Positions 25,371 to 33,301 of a stretch of DNA of 64,000 nucleotides are shown piece after piece. Each line of letters begins with the position of its first letter. Positions within the stretch are counted from its first letter, which is position 1. Made by a program: the position numbers and the translations under genes. This DNA comes from Candidatus Woesearchaeota archaeon (GTDB taxonomy: Archaea; Nanobdellota; Nanobdellia; Woesearchaeales; UBA583): contig CP060218.1 of assembly GCA_023898345.1 (NCBI GenBank), positions 496,001-560,000 on the forward strand, given 5' to 3'. The notes under the pieces were generated by a model. That model saw only the letters and a program-made list of their open reading frames with translations, did not search any database and was not told the origin of the DNA.

Positions 25371-27290
25371 TTAGTTAGTCTCCACTACTGACATTTGTTT
25401 TTGAACTTTCCAAATACTTTGAATATAAAAATTAGCTCTTAAGCTCCTAAATCTATCAAAAATACTATAATCCTCTTTTTTTATAGTTAAAAAATCTATA
25501 TTTGAAAGGTCCTTTACTAAAGTCCTGTCACTAAATCCTTCTTTTGACATTTCAATTGTTTTATCAACATAATACTGTCTCCTTTCTTCTTGGTCTTTAT
25601 TTTTAAGAAAATTAATCTCTTCTATTTCTTCTAATCTCCAAACTCCTTTTTTTCTAAACTCTTTTCTATTCTCTAAATAAATCTCTTTTAAGTCTGAAAT
25701 TATTTTTGAAGGTAATTTTCCCCATGCGGGATTTAATAATAGTGCTAAATCATCAAAACAATGAACAAACCTATTGCTTGATGAAAAATCAATGTTGTAT
25801 ATCATATTATCCTCTGAAAGAATAAAGTTTGATTTTATTGCATCTCTGTATACAACACTTGAGGAGTCAACTTCAGGATTTTGAGAGAACATTTCATGAA
25901 AAAGTGCTAAATCTTTAACAAGTTCTTCTGCAACTTTCAGATCTGAGTTTCCCAATAAATCTTTACCATTTAGTCTTTCTATTATTGAACAAATTTCTCC
26001 TTCCCTCATTACAGTTCCATAATACCTTGGAATTGAAATCCTCCTTACTTTACTTGAGGCAAAAAGGTTTGCAATTCTTTCCTCTAAATGTCCATCTCTA
26101 AAACTTTCTTGTTTCTTTACTACTGATTTCTCCTCAAATTTGACTCCTTGCTTGCAAAGTAACTCATTTTTCATTGAATCTAAAGGCCTAAATGCTACAT
26201 TCTTAGTGTTTTTTAATAATCTTCCATGTAAAAACTTTACTAAAAAATCAGTTAAATATGGGGCTTCCGTCATTTTTCCAGGAAAAGCACAAATATGGTT
26301 TTCAATGGGTTCAATTACAGAGATATTAAGAGATCGGCTAATATTTAATTTCTTTGGAACATCAACTTTGATACAAGCAACAGGAAAATACCTTAAATCT
26401 TCATCAAGATGGAATGCACTTTGAAATTTTTTAATTAATGCTTTGATCTTTTCAGGAATTATTTCAAAATCTGGTGCTGTTAGTTCAACTGCATCTTCGT
26501 TAAAACCTATAACACTAACCAAGTCATGATGCATCATCCCCACTTCATTAGGATCTAAAAAAAATGTTCCAACTTCACTTACTCTTGGTGTGTTTATTAA
26601 ATGACTTTTCCAATATCTCATAGGTATATCTAAATCAAAATTATCTTGAAAAATAGTTTTGTTTGAATATCCTGAGGTGTATATATACAATCTACTTTCT
26701 AACTTAAATTCGTCTTCAATTTTTCTAATATGGGCTACACGCTCATCATTAAACTTAATATTAGCACTCTTGAAAACATTAACACCATTTGTTATAGACA
26801 TCTGAAGTAATTTTGAGTATAATATTCTAGTATTTATTCCCACATCTTGAACTTCGAATGCATTACAAATGTAATTTAAATTTATTTCAGGAACTACTCT
26901 TTTTAAATGTGAGAGAGAAATTTCTTTATATGGAACATTAGCTTCTTCCCATCTTGAAATGACTTCAGAATATTTCTCCTCATCTTTGAGTAAAGCAATT
27001 GAAGGTAAATCTGGATCTTCTATTGCTTCTGGGGCAAAATTTCTAATCTGATTATGACCATAAATACATCTTCTTGCAATCTGTATTGCGGAATCTCTCT
27101 CACCTATGGATGTTGCATGGTAAGTTCCGTTGTGCAACCAACCCTCATTTCTTGTTGATGGACCTTTTGCAACACAGCAGTTCTTTTCTACAAGAGCAAC
27201 TTTTAAACCCAAGCCACTTAGTTTCTGACTCAACATCAAACCTGTAACTCCGGCACCTATTATAGTCACATCATTTTTGATTGTCTCCAT
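25371..27290 (-). CDS. FAD-dependent oxidoreductase (LhgO/DAO-like) fused to a kinase-like domain
   Basis: About 639 residues from the ATG at 27290; a TTG two codons earlier is a less likely start. Residues 1 to about 370 are a DAO-family oxidoreductase: dinucleotide fold VTIIGAGVTGLMLSQKL, then STRNEGWLHNGTYH, which matches the S-x-R-N-S-G-x-x-H-x-G block of L-2-hydroxyglutarate oxidase. Residues from about 380 to 560 look like a protein-kinase/APH fold: hinge ICSIIERLNGKDLL, catalytic loop VVYRDAIKSNFIL (D and N), and metal-binding IYNIDFSS. Such a fusion is not one I know. The operon continues with the Nudix-like and HD genes. The substrate is unknown. Confidence 0.75.
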   Translation of the reverse strand: METIKNDVTIIGAGVTGLMLSQKLSGLGLKVALVEKNCCVAKGPSTRNEGWLHNGTYHATSIGERDSAIQIARRCIYGHNQIRNFAPEAIEDPDLPSIALLKDEEKYSEVISRWEEANVPYKEISLSHLKRVVPEINLNYICNAFEVQDVGINTRILYSKLLQMSITNGVNVFKSANIKFNDERVAHIRKIEDEFKLESRLYIYTSGYSNKTIFQDNFDLDIPMRYWKSHLINTPRVSEVGTFFLDPNEVGMMHHDLVSVIGFNEDAVELTAPDFEIIPEKIKALIKKFQSAFHLDEDLRYFPVACIKVDVPKKLNISRSLNISVIEPIENHICAFPGKMTEAPYLTDFLVKFLHGRLLKNTKNVAFRPLDSMKNELLCKQGVKFEEKSVVKKQESFRDGHLEERIANLFASSKVRRISIPRYYGTVMREGEICSIIERLNGKDLLGNSDLKVAEELVKDLALFHEMFSQNPEVDSSSVVYRDAIKSNFILSEDNMIYNIDFSSSNRFVHCFDDLALLLNPAWGKLPSKIISDLKEIYLENRKEFRKKGVWRLEEIEEINFLKNKDQEERRQYYVDKTIEMSKEGFSDRTLVKDLSNIDFLTIKKEDYSIFDRFRSLRANFYIQSIWKVQKQMSVVETN

Positions 27291-27339
27291 TTTCAATAAG
27301 TATATAAAATCTGCTCAATAATAAACTACTTATTGAAAA
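27290..27339. promoter_or_regulatory. Inverted-repeat operator between island operon and double-Lrp regulator
   Basis: TTTTCAATAAGTA at 27290-27302 and its exact reverse complement TACTTATTGAAAA at 27327-27339 flank the divergent promoter. Their centres are 37 bases apart, about three and a half helical turns. The left arm touches the oxidoreductase ATG and a TATATAAAAT box is next to it. A bound dimer should block that promoter; the neighbouring regulator is the obvious ligand. Confidence 0.6.
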
Positions 27340-27389
27340 TTTGAACTTTTTTGAATTTTCTTTGGAAGAAACTATTACTTTAGTCTAAA

Positions 27390-28358
27390 ATGGATAGGTG
27401 GGATAAAAAAATATTGTATCAACTGGATCTGGATGGAAGAATTTCTTTCTCTAAAATTGCTAAGAAAGTAGGAAAATCTAAGTCTTTTGTAAAATATAGA
27501 GTTGAAAACCTCCAAAGGAAAAATATCCTTCTAGATTTTGTGACTATTATTGATACCTCAAAACTTGGTTTTCAGACTTATGACATTTATTTACAAATAA
27601 TTGAAGATAAGTCAGTAGAGGATGAGATTTGTGATTTTCTTAAACTAATTCCTGAGATTAACTGTATCCAAAAAATAATTGGAAAGTATCAATTATATAT
27701 CTCACTTTTTGTAAAATATTTTGGAGATTTGGAAAATTTTTTTATAAACTTTCTTGAAAAATACCACAAAGTGATTTCATCGTATGAAATATTGATGATC
27801 TATAAAGCATATTCTCCTGCACACAATTATCTTTTTGGGAATGAAATGAAGAAAATAAATCATTCAAAAGCACTTCTTTGTTCAAGACCTATTGAATTAT
27901 CCAAGAAAGAAATTGAAATATTGAGAATCCTTGAAGTGACCCCAAGAGCCTCGTTTTTTGAAATTTCTCAAAAAATTAAATCTTCACTACCAATTGTAAA
28001 AAAAATATTTGAATCTCTTATTCAAAAAGAAATTTTTTATTACATTAGGCCTTCTCTTGATGCCAATAAATTAGACTACTTACATAAAAATATATTATTT
28101 AATTTTAAACCAAATGGTCTTCTTAAGATTGACGAAATTAAAAATTATTTTTTAAGTTTGGATTCAACAATGTTTGTTTCATATGGATTTGGAAAATATG
28201 ACTTAACCGGAGAATTTGTTTTTAAAAATCTTCAAGAATTTAGAGACTTTCAGGAGAAATTTTTTAAAGGATATTCTGAATATATTAGTAAAGTCGAATT
28301 TTATGATTATTATAAAGAAATTAAGTACTCACATATTCCTTTTTCAGACATTAATTGA
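27390..28358 (+). CDS. Tandem Lrp/AsnC-type transcriptional regulator
   Basis: A 322-residue protein that is two Lrp/AsnC units in one chain. Unit 1 begins with a winged helix (MDRWDKKILYQLDLDGRISF, SKIAKKVGKSKSFVKYRVENL) followed by a ligand-sensing RAM-like domain. Unit 2 starts near residue 172 (ELSKKEIEILRILEVTPRASFFEISQKI) with another winged helix and a second RAM-like domain. It is divergent from the oxidoreductase-kinase operon and separated by the 13-bp-arm palindrome, so it probably controls that operon. Very AT-rich, like the rest of the island. Confidence 0.8.
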   Translation: MDRWDKKILYQLDLDGRISFSKIAKKVGKSKSFVKYRVENLQRKNILLDFVTIIDTSKLGFQTYDIYLQIIEDKSVEDEICDFLKLIPEINCIQKIIGKYQLYISLFVKYFGDLENFFINFLEKYHKVISSYEILMIYKAYSPAHNYLFGNEMKKINHSKALLCSRPIELSKKEIEILRILEVTPRASFFEISQKIKSSLPIVKKIFESLIQKEIFYYIRPSLDANKLDYLHKNILFNFKPNGLLKIDEIKNYFLSLDSTMFVSYGFGKYDLTGEFVFKNLQEFRDFQEKFFKGYSEYISKVEFYDYYKEIKYSHIPFSDIN

Positions 28359-28814
28359 TAGTATTATTGAATCTTCTCCTTTTTTATAATAATCTTTTAA
28401 TTGGGCTTCTTTGTTAAAACCTATACTCTTATAAAACTCATTTGCATTAGTGTTTTTAGATGAGGTTGAAACATAGAGTTTTCTTCCTTTTCTTTTTTTT
28501 AACTCTTTGAGAATATGTTTCAAAAGTATTTTACCATAACCTTTTTGTTCATGGCCTTTTTTTATTGCAGTCCAGTTTAACCAAAAAATATCTTTTGTTT
28601 CAGTTTCTTCTTTGTTAAAACCAGAAAAGCCAATTATCTCTTTGTCTTCAATCAAAATATAATCCTTAATATTGGTTCCTCTTTGTTTTTTTGGTTTGGA
28701 ATAAAATTTAGTGTAAACCTTTTTTATTATTTCTGAGTCTTTTTTATCATGTTCTTTGTAAATTGCAACTACCTCAATAACTTTGCTTTTTGTAAGTTCT
28801 TTAATCTTAATCAT
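28344..28814 (-). CDS. GNAT family N-acetyltransferase
   Basis: A 156-residue acetyltransferase. The acetyl-CoA loop is seen in KKGHEQKGYGKILLKHIL (Q/R-x-x-G-x-G), and the fold ends with ANEFYKSIGF, the standard last-helix motif. The substrate is not predictable. It is convergent with the double-Lrp gene, overlapping it by 15 bases, and lies at the right end of the AT-rich island. Confidence 0.88.
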   Translation of the reverse strand: MIKIKELTKSKVIEVVAIYKEHDKKDSEIIKKVYTKFYSKPKKQRGTNIKDYILIEDKEIIGFSGFNKEETETKDIFWLNWTAIKKGHEQKGYGKILLKHILKELKKRKGRKLYVSTSSKNTNANEFYKSIGFNKEAQLKDYYKKGEDSIILSINV

Positions 28815-28862
28815 TAAGTATTTTAGGAAGTATAAGAATATATAAAATTATTGAATTACTGA

Positions 28863-28880
28863 ATTCAGTCGGACAGAGCA
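28863..28880 (+). repeat. Orphan insertion-sequence end
   Basis: ATTCAGTCGGACAGAGCA matches the right end of the DDE insertion sequence at 61373-61390 (ATTCAGTGGGACAGAGCC) at 16 of 18 positions. No transposase or partner end is nearby. It marks the right edge of the AT-rich island, 44 bases from the tRNA-Leu gene. Confidence 0.5.
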
Positions 28881-28923
28881 TACACTTTTTTTCGAGAGAT
28901 ATATATATAACCCGAAAGAAGAG

Positions 28924-29008
28924 TGTGGGAGACGGGATTCGAACCCGCGAACTCGATAGAGACTACCCCCTCAAGGTAGCGCCTTTGACCGGACTGGGCG
29001 ACCCCCAC
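28924..29008 (-). tRNA. tRNA-Leu (anticodon GAG)
   Basis: The reverse strand folds as a class II tRNA. Acceptor arms GTGGGGG and CTCCCAC pair with one G-U, the anticodon stem CTACC/GGTAG closes loop TTGAGGG (anticodon GAG), there is a long variable arm, and the T arm has GGTTCGAATCC. The discriminator base is A, as usual for leucine. No intron and no encoded CCA are seen. Confidence 0.93.
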
Positions 29009-29107
29009 GTAAATGGATACATGATGAAACTCAACTTGATTTAAAAGAATTTCCTCTCAAGCACGACAAATCCTAGCTTTCCTTTGAGAGTAAAGAAGAG
29101 CAAAAAC

Positions 29108-29117
29108 CTTTATAAAG
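29108..29117 (+). promoter_or_regulatory. TATA box of eL34
   Basis: CTTTATAAAG centred 27 bases before the eL34 ATG at 29140; a leaderless transcript is expected. Confidence 0.7.
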
Positions 29118-29139
29118 TGCCCCTAATTTATTACTTTTC

Positions 29140-29412
29140 ATGGTTTCAGGACAACTAAAAAGTAGGCGCCTTGCAAGAGTTCAAGTTCGAACAATAAAAG
29201 GCACAATAACACATTACAGACAAAGAAACAGATCTGCGCCAAAGTGCGCTGTAACAAAAGAGCCACTTCAAGGCATTCCAAGACTAACAAACAAAAAATT
29301 TGGAAAACTAAACAAGTCCCAAAAAACAGTTGCTAGACCTTTTGGCGGCTATATGAGCCACAAAGCACTCAAAGAGAAAATCCTTGAAGAAATTGTTCTT
29401 TCAAACAAGTAA
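29140..29412 (+). CDS. rpl34e: Ribosomal protein eL34
   Basis: A 90-residue basic protein with the L34e pattern: SRRLARV near the start, RNRSAPKCAVTKEPLQGIPR in the middle and TVARPFGGYMSHKALKEKI at the end. It belongs to the large ribosomal subunit and occurs only in archaea and eukaryotes. The zinc-binding cysteines of some L34e are reduced to a single Cys here. It stands as a single-gene unit before the convergent pelA gene. Confidence 0.95.
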   Translation: MVSGQLKSRRLARVQVRTIKGTITHYRQRNRSAPKCAVTKEPLQGIPRLTNKKFGKLNKSQKTVARPFGGYMSHKALKEKILEEIVLSNK

Positions 29413-29432
29413 ATTTTTATCTCATACTTTTT

Positions 29433-30461
29433 CTAATACCGCAAGAGCGCAGCAATGCCGCCAAGTCCGTCAAGTCTTTGTCCTCCTTCATTCTCACTCC
29501 GCACAATAACAACAGAGCCACCCATTGCTTCTGTCGAACGCATATCCTCGCAAAAACTTAGGTATTCTTCCTTTTCCTTTCTCTCCTCTAAAAAAGCAGT
29601 ACTGACAAGAAGCTTTCTCACTCTTCCCTCTCTCAAAGCAGCAGCCGTCAAAGCAAATCCGTACGCGTACAAAGTTCCCTTTCCCATTGCTTCCATAAGC
29701 TCCGACAATGCTTCCTCTTCCAATACAATTTGTGCAGACACAACAAGGCCAGCCTTACTTAATTCACCAATAAGCCTTTGAACAGCCTGAACCCTCACAT
29801 CAGGAAAAGAAAAGGTTTGCATTTTAAGAGAAATGCGAGATTTAAGATATTCACGTAAATTCTCCTTGTAAATTCCGGGTCCTGCTAAAATAAGAGAAGA
29901 ATAATTTCTTTGGAGAAGATCTGCAAGTAAAGAAAACTTTTGTTCGTTTTCATCAATTTCTTCTCGAGAATATTTTTTAGAACCAAGACCCGTTTTTTCA
30001 AATAAAATAGAATAAGAAAAATCAGAAAACTCTGTTGCAATCAAATCTTCCCTGTCCAAAAGAAGAAGCAGATTTGTCGAAGATTTTGAGTTTAATGATT
30101 TTTCGAAGAGTTTCTTTTCAACATCAAGAAAAGGCATAGCTTTCTCAAAAGAAAGTGTCTCGGTAACAGAAAAAGAAAGAGTGTGAAATTGGCCAATAGA
30201 CGTGTGTTCTGTTTCATTTTGAATAGTTCCGCTAATACGCAAAACTTCTCCCTCCAAAGAAACTTTACTCACAAGAACTTCAACAGAAATAATCTTTTTG
30301 ACTTGTTTCTGATTCGATTCAGAACTGCCAATTTTAACCTTCCGCACAGTCGTTGCTTTAACTTTGTCGCCAGCGGACAAAAGTTGTGTTGTAATCCACA
30401 AATCTTCTAGAGAATCGAAAACTACTTCATAGGAGAGATTGTGTTGTTCAAGAAGTTTCAT
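29433..30461 (-). CDS. pelA: Pelota (aPelota/Dom34) ribosome rescue factor
   Basis: A 342-residue three-domain Pelota: the Sm-like N-terminal domain (SLEDLWITTQLLSAGDKVKATTVRKV), the central eRF1-like domain with no GGQ loop, and the C-terminal domain ending in EGGQRLDGLGGIAALLRY. It binds stalled ribosomes with aEF1A/ABCE1 and splits them. Both ends match full-length family members. Confidence 0.93.
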   Translation of the reverse strand: MKLLEQHNLSYEVVFDSLEDLWITTQLLSAGDKVKATTVRKVKIGSSESNQKQVKKIISVEVLVSKVSLEGEVLRISGTIQNETEHTSIGQFHTLSFSVTETLSFEKAMPFLDVEKKLFEKSLNSKSSTNLLLLLDREDLIATEFSDFSYSILFEKTGLGSKKYSREEIDENEQKFSLLADLLQRNYSSLILAGPGIYKENLREYLKSRISLKMQTFSFPDVRVQAVQRLIGELSKAGLVVSAQIVLEEEALSELMEAMGKGTLYAYGFALTAAALREGRVRKLLVSTAFLEERKEKEEYLSFCEDMRSTEAMGGSVVIVRSENEGGQRLDGLGGIAALLRY

Positions 30462-30511
30462 AAGAAAGAGTACAGAAAAGAAACTTAAAAGATTTGCGTT
30501 TTCAAAAATGA

Positions 30512-30772
30512 TTACTGATGAGGATTTTCAGGAATAATGAAGATGCAAATAAGATAAAGAAGAAAGAGGGGAAGAAAAGCAGTCACTAATGTCACAATCA
30601 CAAAAAGAACACGTAAAATGACGGGATCTACGTCAAAGAACTCTCCAAGGCCTCCAATAATTCCTGCAAAAATCCGATTTTCTTTAGAACGGTACAAATG
30701 CTTTACGTACTTGCCATGTTTCCCTTTTTCAAAATTGCCGACGGAATCAGCGTGGTGTATTTTTCGTGTCAT
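30512..30772 (-). CDS. PspC-domain membrane protein
   Basis: About 86 residues from the ATG at 30772; the open frame extends 17 codons upstream but the family begins near here. The PspC pattern is clear: KHLYRSKENRIFAGIIGGLG-EFF-DVDPVILRVLF, followed by a long membrane segment ending IFIIPENP. PspC proteins sense or buffer membrane stress in bacteria; archaeal roles are unclear. It is 38 bases downstream of the flavin transferase gene and likely cotranscribed. Confidence 0.85.
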   Translation of the reverse strand: MTRKIHHADSVGNFEKGKHGKYVKHLYRSKENRIFAGIIGGLGEFFDVDPVILRVLFVIVTLVTAFLPLFLLYLICIFIIPENPHQ

Positions 30773-30809
30773 GTTCAAAGGAAGATCTTTCCCTATAAAA
30801 ATCTGTTCC

Positions 30810-31679
30810 TCACAAAAAAGCAATTTCTACAGGAAAATCTTCTGTATAGAATATCTCTCCCTCTGGTGAAACAAGTAAAACAGCTAGTTTTTTTTCCTCT
30901 GCAAAAGCAATAGCCTTTTCATATCCCATGACAAAAAGTGCCGTCGCCAAAGTATCAGCAACCTTTCCTGAAGAATGCAAAACAAAAACCCCTCCCATGT
31001 CCTCTGCACTTTGTCGAGTTTGAAGATTGACAAGATGATGGGATCTTCCCCATCGTCTTCGATTAGAACTTGAAGCTGCCAAAAACTGCGCATCCAAATT
31101 CAAAGTTCCCAAGATAAGAGAAGTATCAAAAGGATGTTCAAGAGCAACAGTCCACTTTTTTTTTGCTTTATTTTTCCCTTTTGCAAAAAGATCTCCTCCT
31201 GCATTAACATAAAAATCTGGAAGATCTCCCAAAAGAGAAGAAAGTCTCTCCAAAGCATAACCCTTGCCAAAGCCGCCAAAATCAATCTTCGAGAACAAAG
31301 TTACACTTTTGTCTTCCTCATGAAGAAGAAAACCTTTATTTTCAGCTAGCAAAGAAAGATCCTTTTCCTGAAAAGAATACTCTGCGTCATAACCAAGCTG
31401 TACCAAAAGGTCATGTACACAAACGTCAAAAACTCCTTCTGTCAAAGTTTTCATCTCCTGAGAAAAAAGCAAAAGCTCAAACATTTCATCACTGACAGAA
31501 ACTCTTTTTCCGCATTGTTCATTCAAACGCGAAAGTTCACTGGAAGACAAAAAACGAGAGAATTTTTCCTCAATTCTTTTGCATTCAGAAAAACAAAGCT
31601 CAAGTCTGTCGGCTGCTTCTTCTGGAACTTCAATTTCAAAAATAGAACCTAGAACTTCTTCTTTCTTACTTACAAACAT
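30810..31679 (-). CDS. apbE: FAD:protein FMN transferase (ApbE-like)
   Basis: About 289 residues from the ATG at 31679 (MFVSKKEEVLG). The ApbE signatures are SRFLSSSELSRLN, KIDFGGFGKGYALE, FYVNAGGDLFAKG and KVADTLATALFVMG, the last carrying metal and flavin ligands. ApbE uses FAD and Mg2+ to attach FMN covalently to Thr or Ser of extracytoplasmic flavoproteins. No signal peptide is obvious from the preferred start; the upstream extension (LFFFLMFVS) is weakly hydrophobic, so location is uncertain. The gene just upstream encodes its likely substrate. Confidence 0.9.
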   Translation of the reverse strand: MFVSKKEEVLGSIFEIEVPEEAADRLELCFSECKRIEEKFSRFLSSSELSRLNEQCGKRVSVSDEMFELLLFSQEMKTLTEGVFDVCVHDLLVQLGYDAEYSFQEKDLSLLAENKGFLLHEEDKSVTLFSKIDFGGFGKGYALERLSSLLGDLPDFYVNAGGDLFAKGKNKAKKKWTVALEHPFDTSLILGTLNLDAQFLAASSSNRRRWGRSHHLVNLQTRQSAEDMGGVFVLHSSGKVADTLATALFVMGYEKAIAFAEEKKLAVLLVSPEGEIFYTEDFPVEIAFL

Positions 31680-31716
31680 GAGAAAGAAAAAAAGGTCTCT
31701 CTTAAAAACCTTGCAC

Positions 31717-32205
31717 TTAAGCAAAAGTTTTGATAGAATCAAGAGCTGATTGTACGCCTTTTGAGGTCAAGGAGCTTCCACTAATTTTAGCAGGGACTTC
31801 CAAGTTTGCAAGTGGCTTGCCAATGACATAGGAACTAATTCCTTCTTGATATTGGTCAAAGTATTTGACGCTTGCTTCTTTATTGAGTGTTATTCCTTTC
31901 ATCTCGAAAGTCTCAATAATGCCATCTTTCACTGAGAGAGTAATTTCAATCTCGTTTTCTCCAGCAGGTGTCATAAATCTTCCCGTATCTGTGTATGTAC
32001 CATCGGGAATCATAAATTCGCCAGTCGTTCCAGGAACTACATTTTCATCTCTTTGAGCTTCAAAATTCCCTCCAGTCCCGACTACATCTCCTGTAACAGA
32101 ATTATCCTGCTTTGTCGAAGTTTGCGACTGTGAACACGAAGCAGAAAAAAGCAAAACTGCAAACAAAAACACCATGACAAATCCTGAATAAATATTTTTC
32201 GCCAT
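31717..32205 (-). CDS. Lipoprotein with FMN-binding domain, likely ApbE substrate
   Basis: A 162-residue exported lipoprotein. The N-terminal signal ends in the lipobox-like FSASC, followed by a Gln/Thr/Gly-rich linker. The C-terminal 100 residues have the FMN-bind pattern: GTYTDTGRFMTPAG, a strand with ISVKDGI-like sequence, a central KYFDQYQ helix, and ISGSSLTSKGVQSALDSI at the end, where the target Ser/Thr should lie. The consensus S/T-G-A-T/S is only loosely matched. It is the first gene of an operon with apbE and the PspC gene. A TATA-like box lies about 25 bases upstream. Confidence 0.8.
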   Translation of the reverse strand: MAKNIYSGFVMVFLFAVLLFSASCSQSQTSTKQDNSVTGDVVGTGGNFEAQRDENVVPGTTGEFMIPDGTYTDTGRFMTPAGENEIEITLSVKDGIIETFEMKGITLNKEASVKYFDQYQEGISSYVIGKPLANLEVPAKISGSSLTSKGVQSALDSIKTFA

Positions 32206-32452
32206 AGGAAAAGGAAATGAACTCTCTTAAAAATATTTTGTTACCTGAAAAAAAACAACAGAGAGCTACGAAAAACCTACATAATTTGTGAGGCGAGAGC
32301 AACGAGTCCTCAAATTAGGGAGTTTTACGAGCTTATCTTTTGAGAAGATCAAAAACCAGAGCAGACTTTTGGGTTTTTCGAAATTCTCAACATAAGTAAA
32401 GACCAAAAATGTGAAAAGAAAACACTATAAAGAAAAATGTCAAAACAATCTC
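32206..32452. other. Divergent intergenic region with possible hairpins
   Basis: No gene is found. Two foldable stretches are seen: AATTTGTGAGG (32283-32293) with CCTCAAATT (32308-32316), and a two-part stem at 32342-32388 (GAGAA/TTCTC and AAAAACC/GGTTTTT around a 4/5-base internal loop). CTATAAAG near 32424-32433 is the likely TATA box of the rightward gene. Confidence 0.35.
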
Positions 32453-33244
32453 ATGGACATTCATTTCTTTGAGGAATTCCCGAGTAGAGAAAATCTTGAA
32501 AAAACAAAACTGCTTACATTCCCCTCAACTTTGTACATTGCCGCCAAATCTGTCGCTGAGTTCAGAGCACTTGAAAAAGAAGTGTCACAGATAAACCCCA
32601 AAATCAAACTTGCATATTGGCCACTCCTCACAAAGTCATACTGGATTTCCCCTTTTTCATATACAGACGAACTACAAACTCTCTACACAGACCTATGCAA
32701 GAATAAAGGAAAACAAAAACTAACTATTCTCCTAGACTTGGAACTTCCAACACTCAGGCCAAAACTTTTTTTCACAAATTTTTTTTCCTTTAGAAAGAAC
32801 AAAAAGCTCATTAGAACATTCTTTGAAGATTCAGAAAAGCTCAACATAGAAATATTGACAGCAGAATTTCCCGTTTCAAACAAAGTTCTTCAAAGTATAT
32901 TACAAAACTTGGGAATTTCCTACTCTCTCGAAAAGTACTCTCACAAAAGAATTATTATGTTCTACTCAAGCATGATAAAATATCCTCTAATTCTGAGCAC
33001 TATAAAACGACACATTACCTCACAAGCGCCAAAGCTAAAGGACTCCCTTCAAGTTGGACTCGGAACAATTGCAATGGGGATTAAAGGAAATGAACCTATA
33101 CTAAAACCAGACAAACTAGAGCAGGATCTTCTTTTTTGTCAGGAAAACAAAATTGGGACTGTAGTTCTTTTCAGACTTGGCGGACTCGACGAAGAATATC
33201 TCAAGGTACTTAGGAAATTTGTTCCCGAAAATAAGAAGACGTGA
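32453..33244 (+). CDS. Hypothetical protein
   Basis: About 263 residues from the ATG at 32453 (MDIHFFEEFPS). A frame from 32411 exists, but a TATA-like CTATAAAG inside it puts the transcription start near 32453. No family is recognised. The sequence alternates hydrophobic strands and charged helices (TLYIAAKSVAEFRAL, KLTILLDLELPTLRPK, VGLGTIAMGIKGNEP, GTVVLFRLGGLDEEYL) in a way that suggests an alpha/beta barrel. It is soluble. Only 57 bases separate it from mgtE. Confidence 0.65.
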   Translation: MDIHFFEEFPSRENLEKTKLLTFPSTLYIAAKSVAEFRALEKEVSQINPKIKLAYWPLLTKSYWISPFSYTDELQTLYTDLCKNKGKQKLTILLDLELPTLRPKLFFTNFFSFRKNKKLIRTFFEDSEKLNIEILTAEFPVSNKVLQSILQNLGISYSLEKYSHKRIIMFYSSMIKYPLILSTIKRHITSQAPKLKDSLQVGLGTIAMGIKGNEPILKPDKLEQDLLFCQENKIGTVVLFRLGGLDEEYLKVLRKFVPENKKT

Positions 33245-33270
33245 AAGTACACTCTCTCAGTACAGATATA

Positions 33271-33280
33271 ACTTTATAAG
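33271..33280 (+). promoter_or_regulatory. TATA box of mgtE
   Basis: ACTTTATAAG centred about 27 bases before the mgtE ATG at 33302. AAGGAAC just before the ATG could also act as a weak ribosome site on a longer message. Confidence 0.65.
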
Positions 33281-33301
33281 AATATTAAGCAAGGAACACT
33301 T

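Noticed and set aside
28924..29008. AT-rich island integrated at the 3' end of tRNA-Leu
   Set aside because: The island lies on the correct side, but no copy of the tRNA 3' end is found near 24.17 kb, so there is no att pair.
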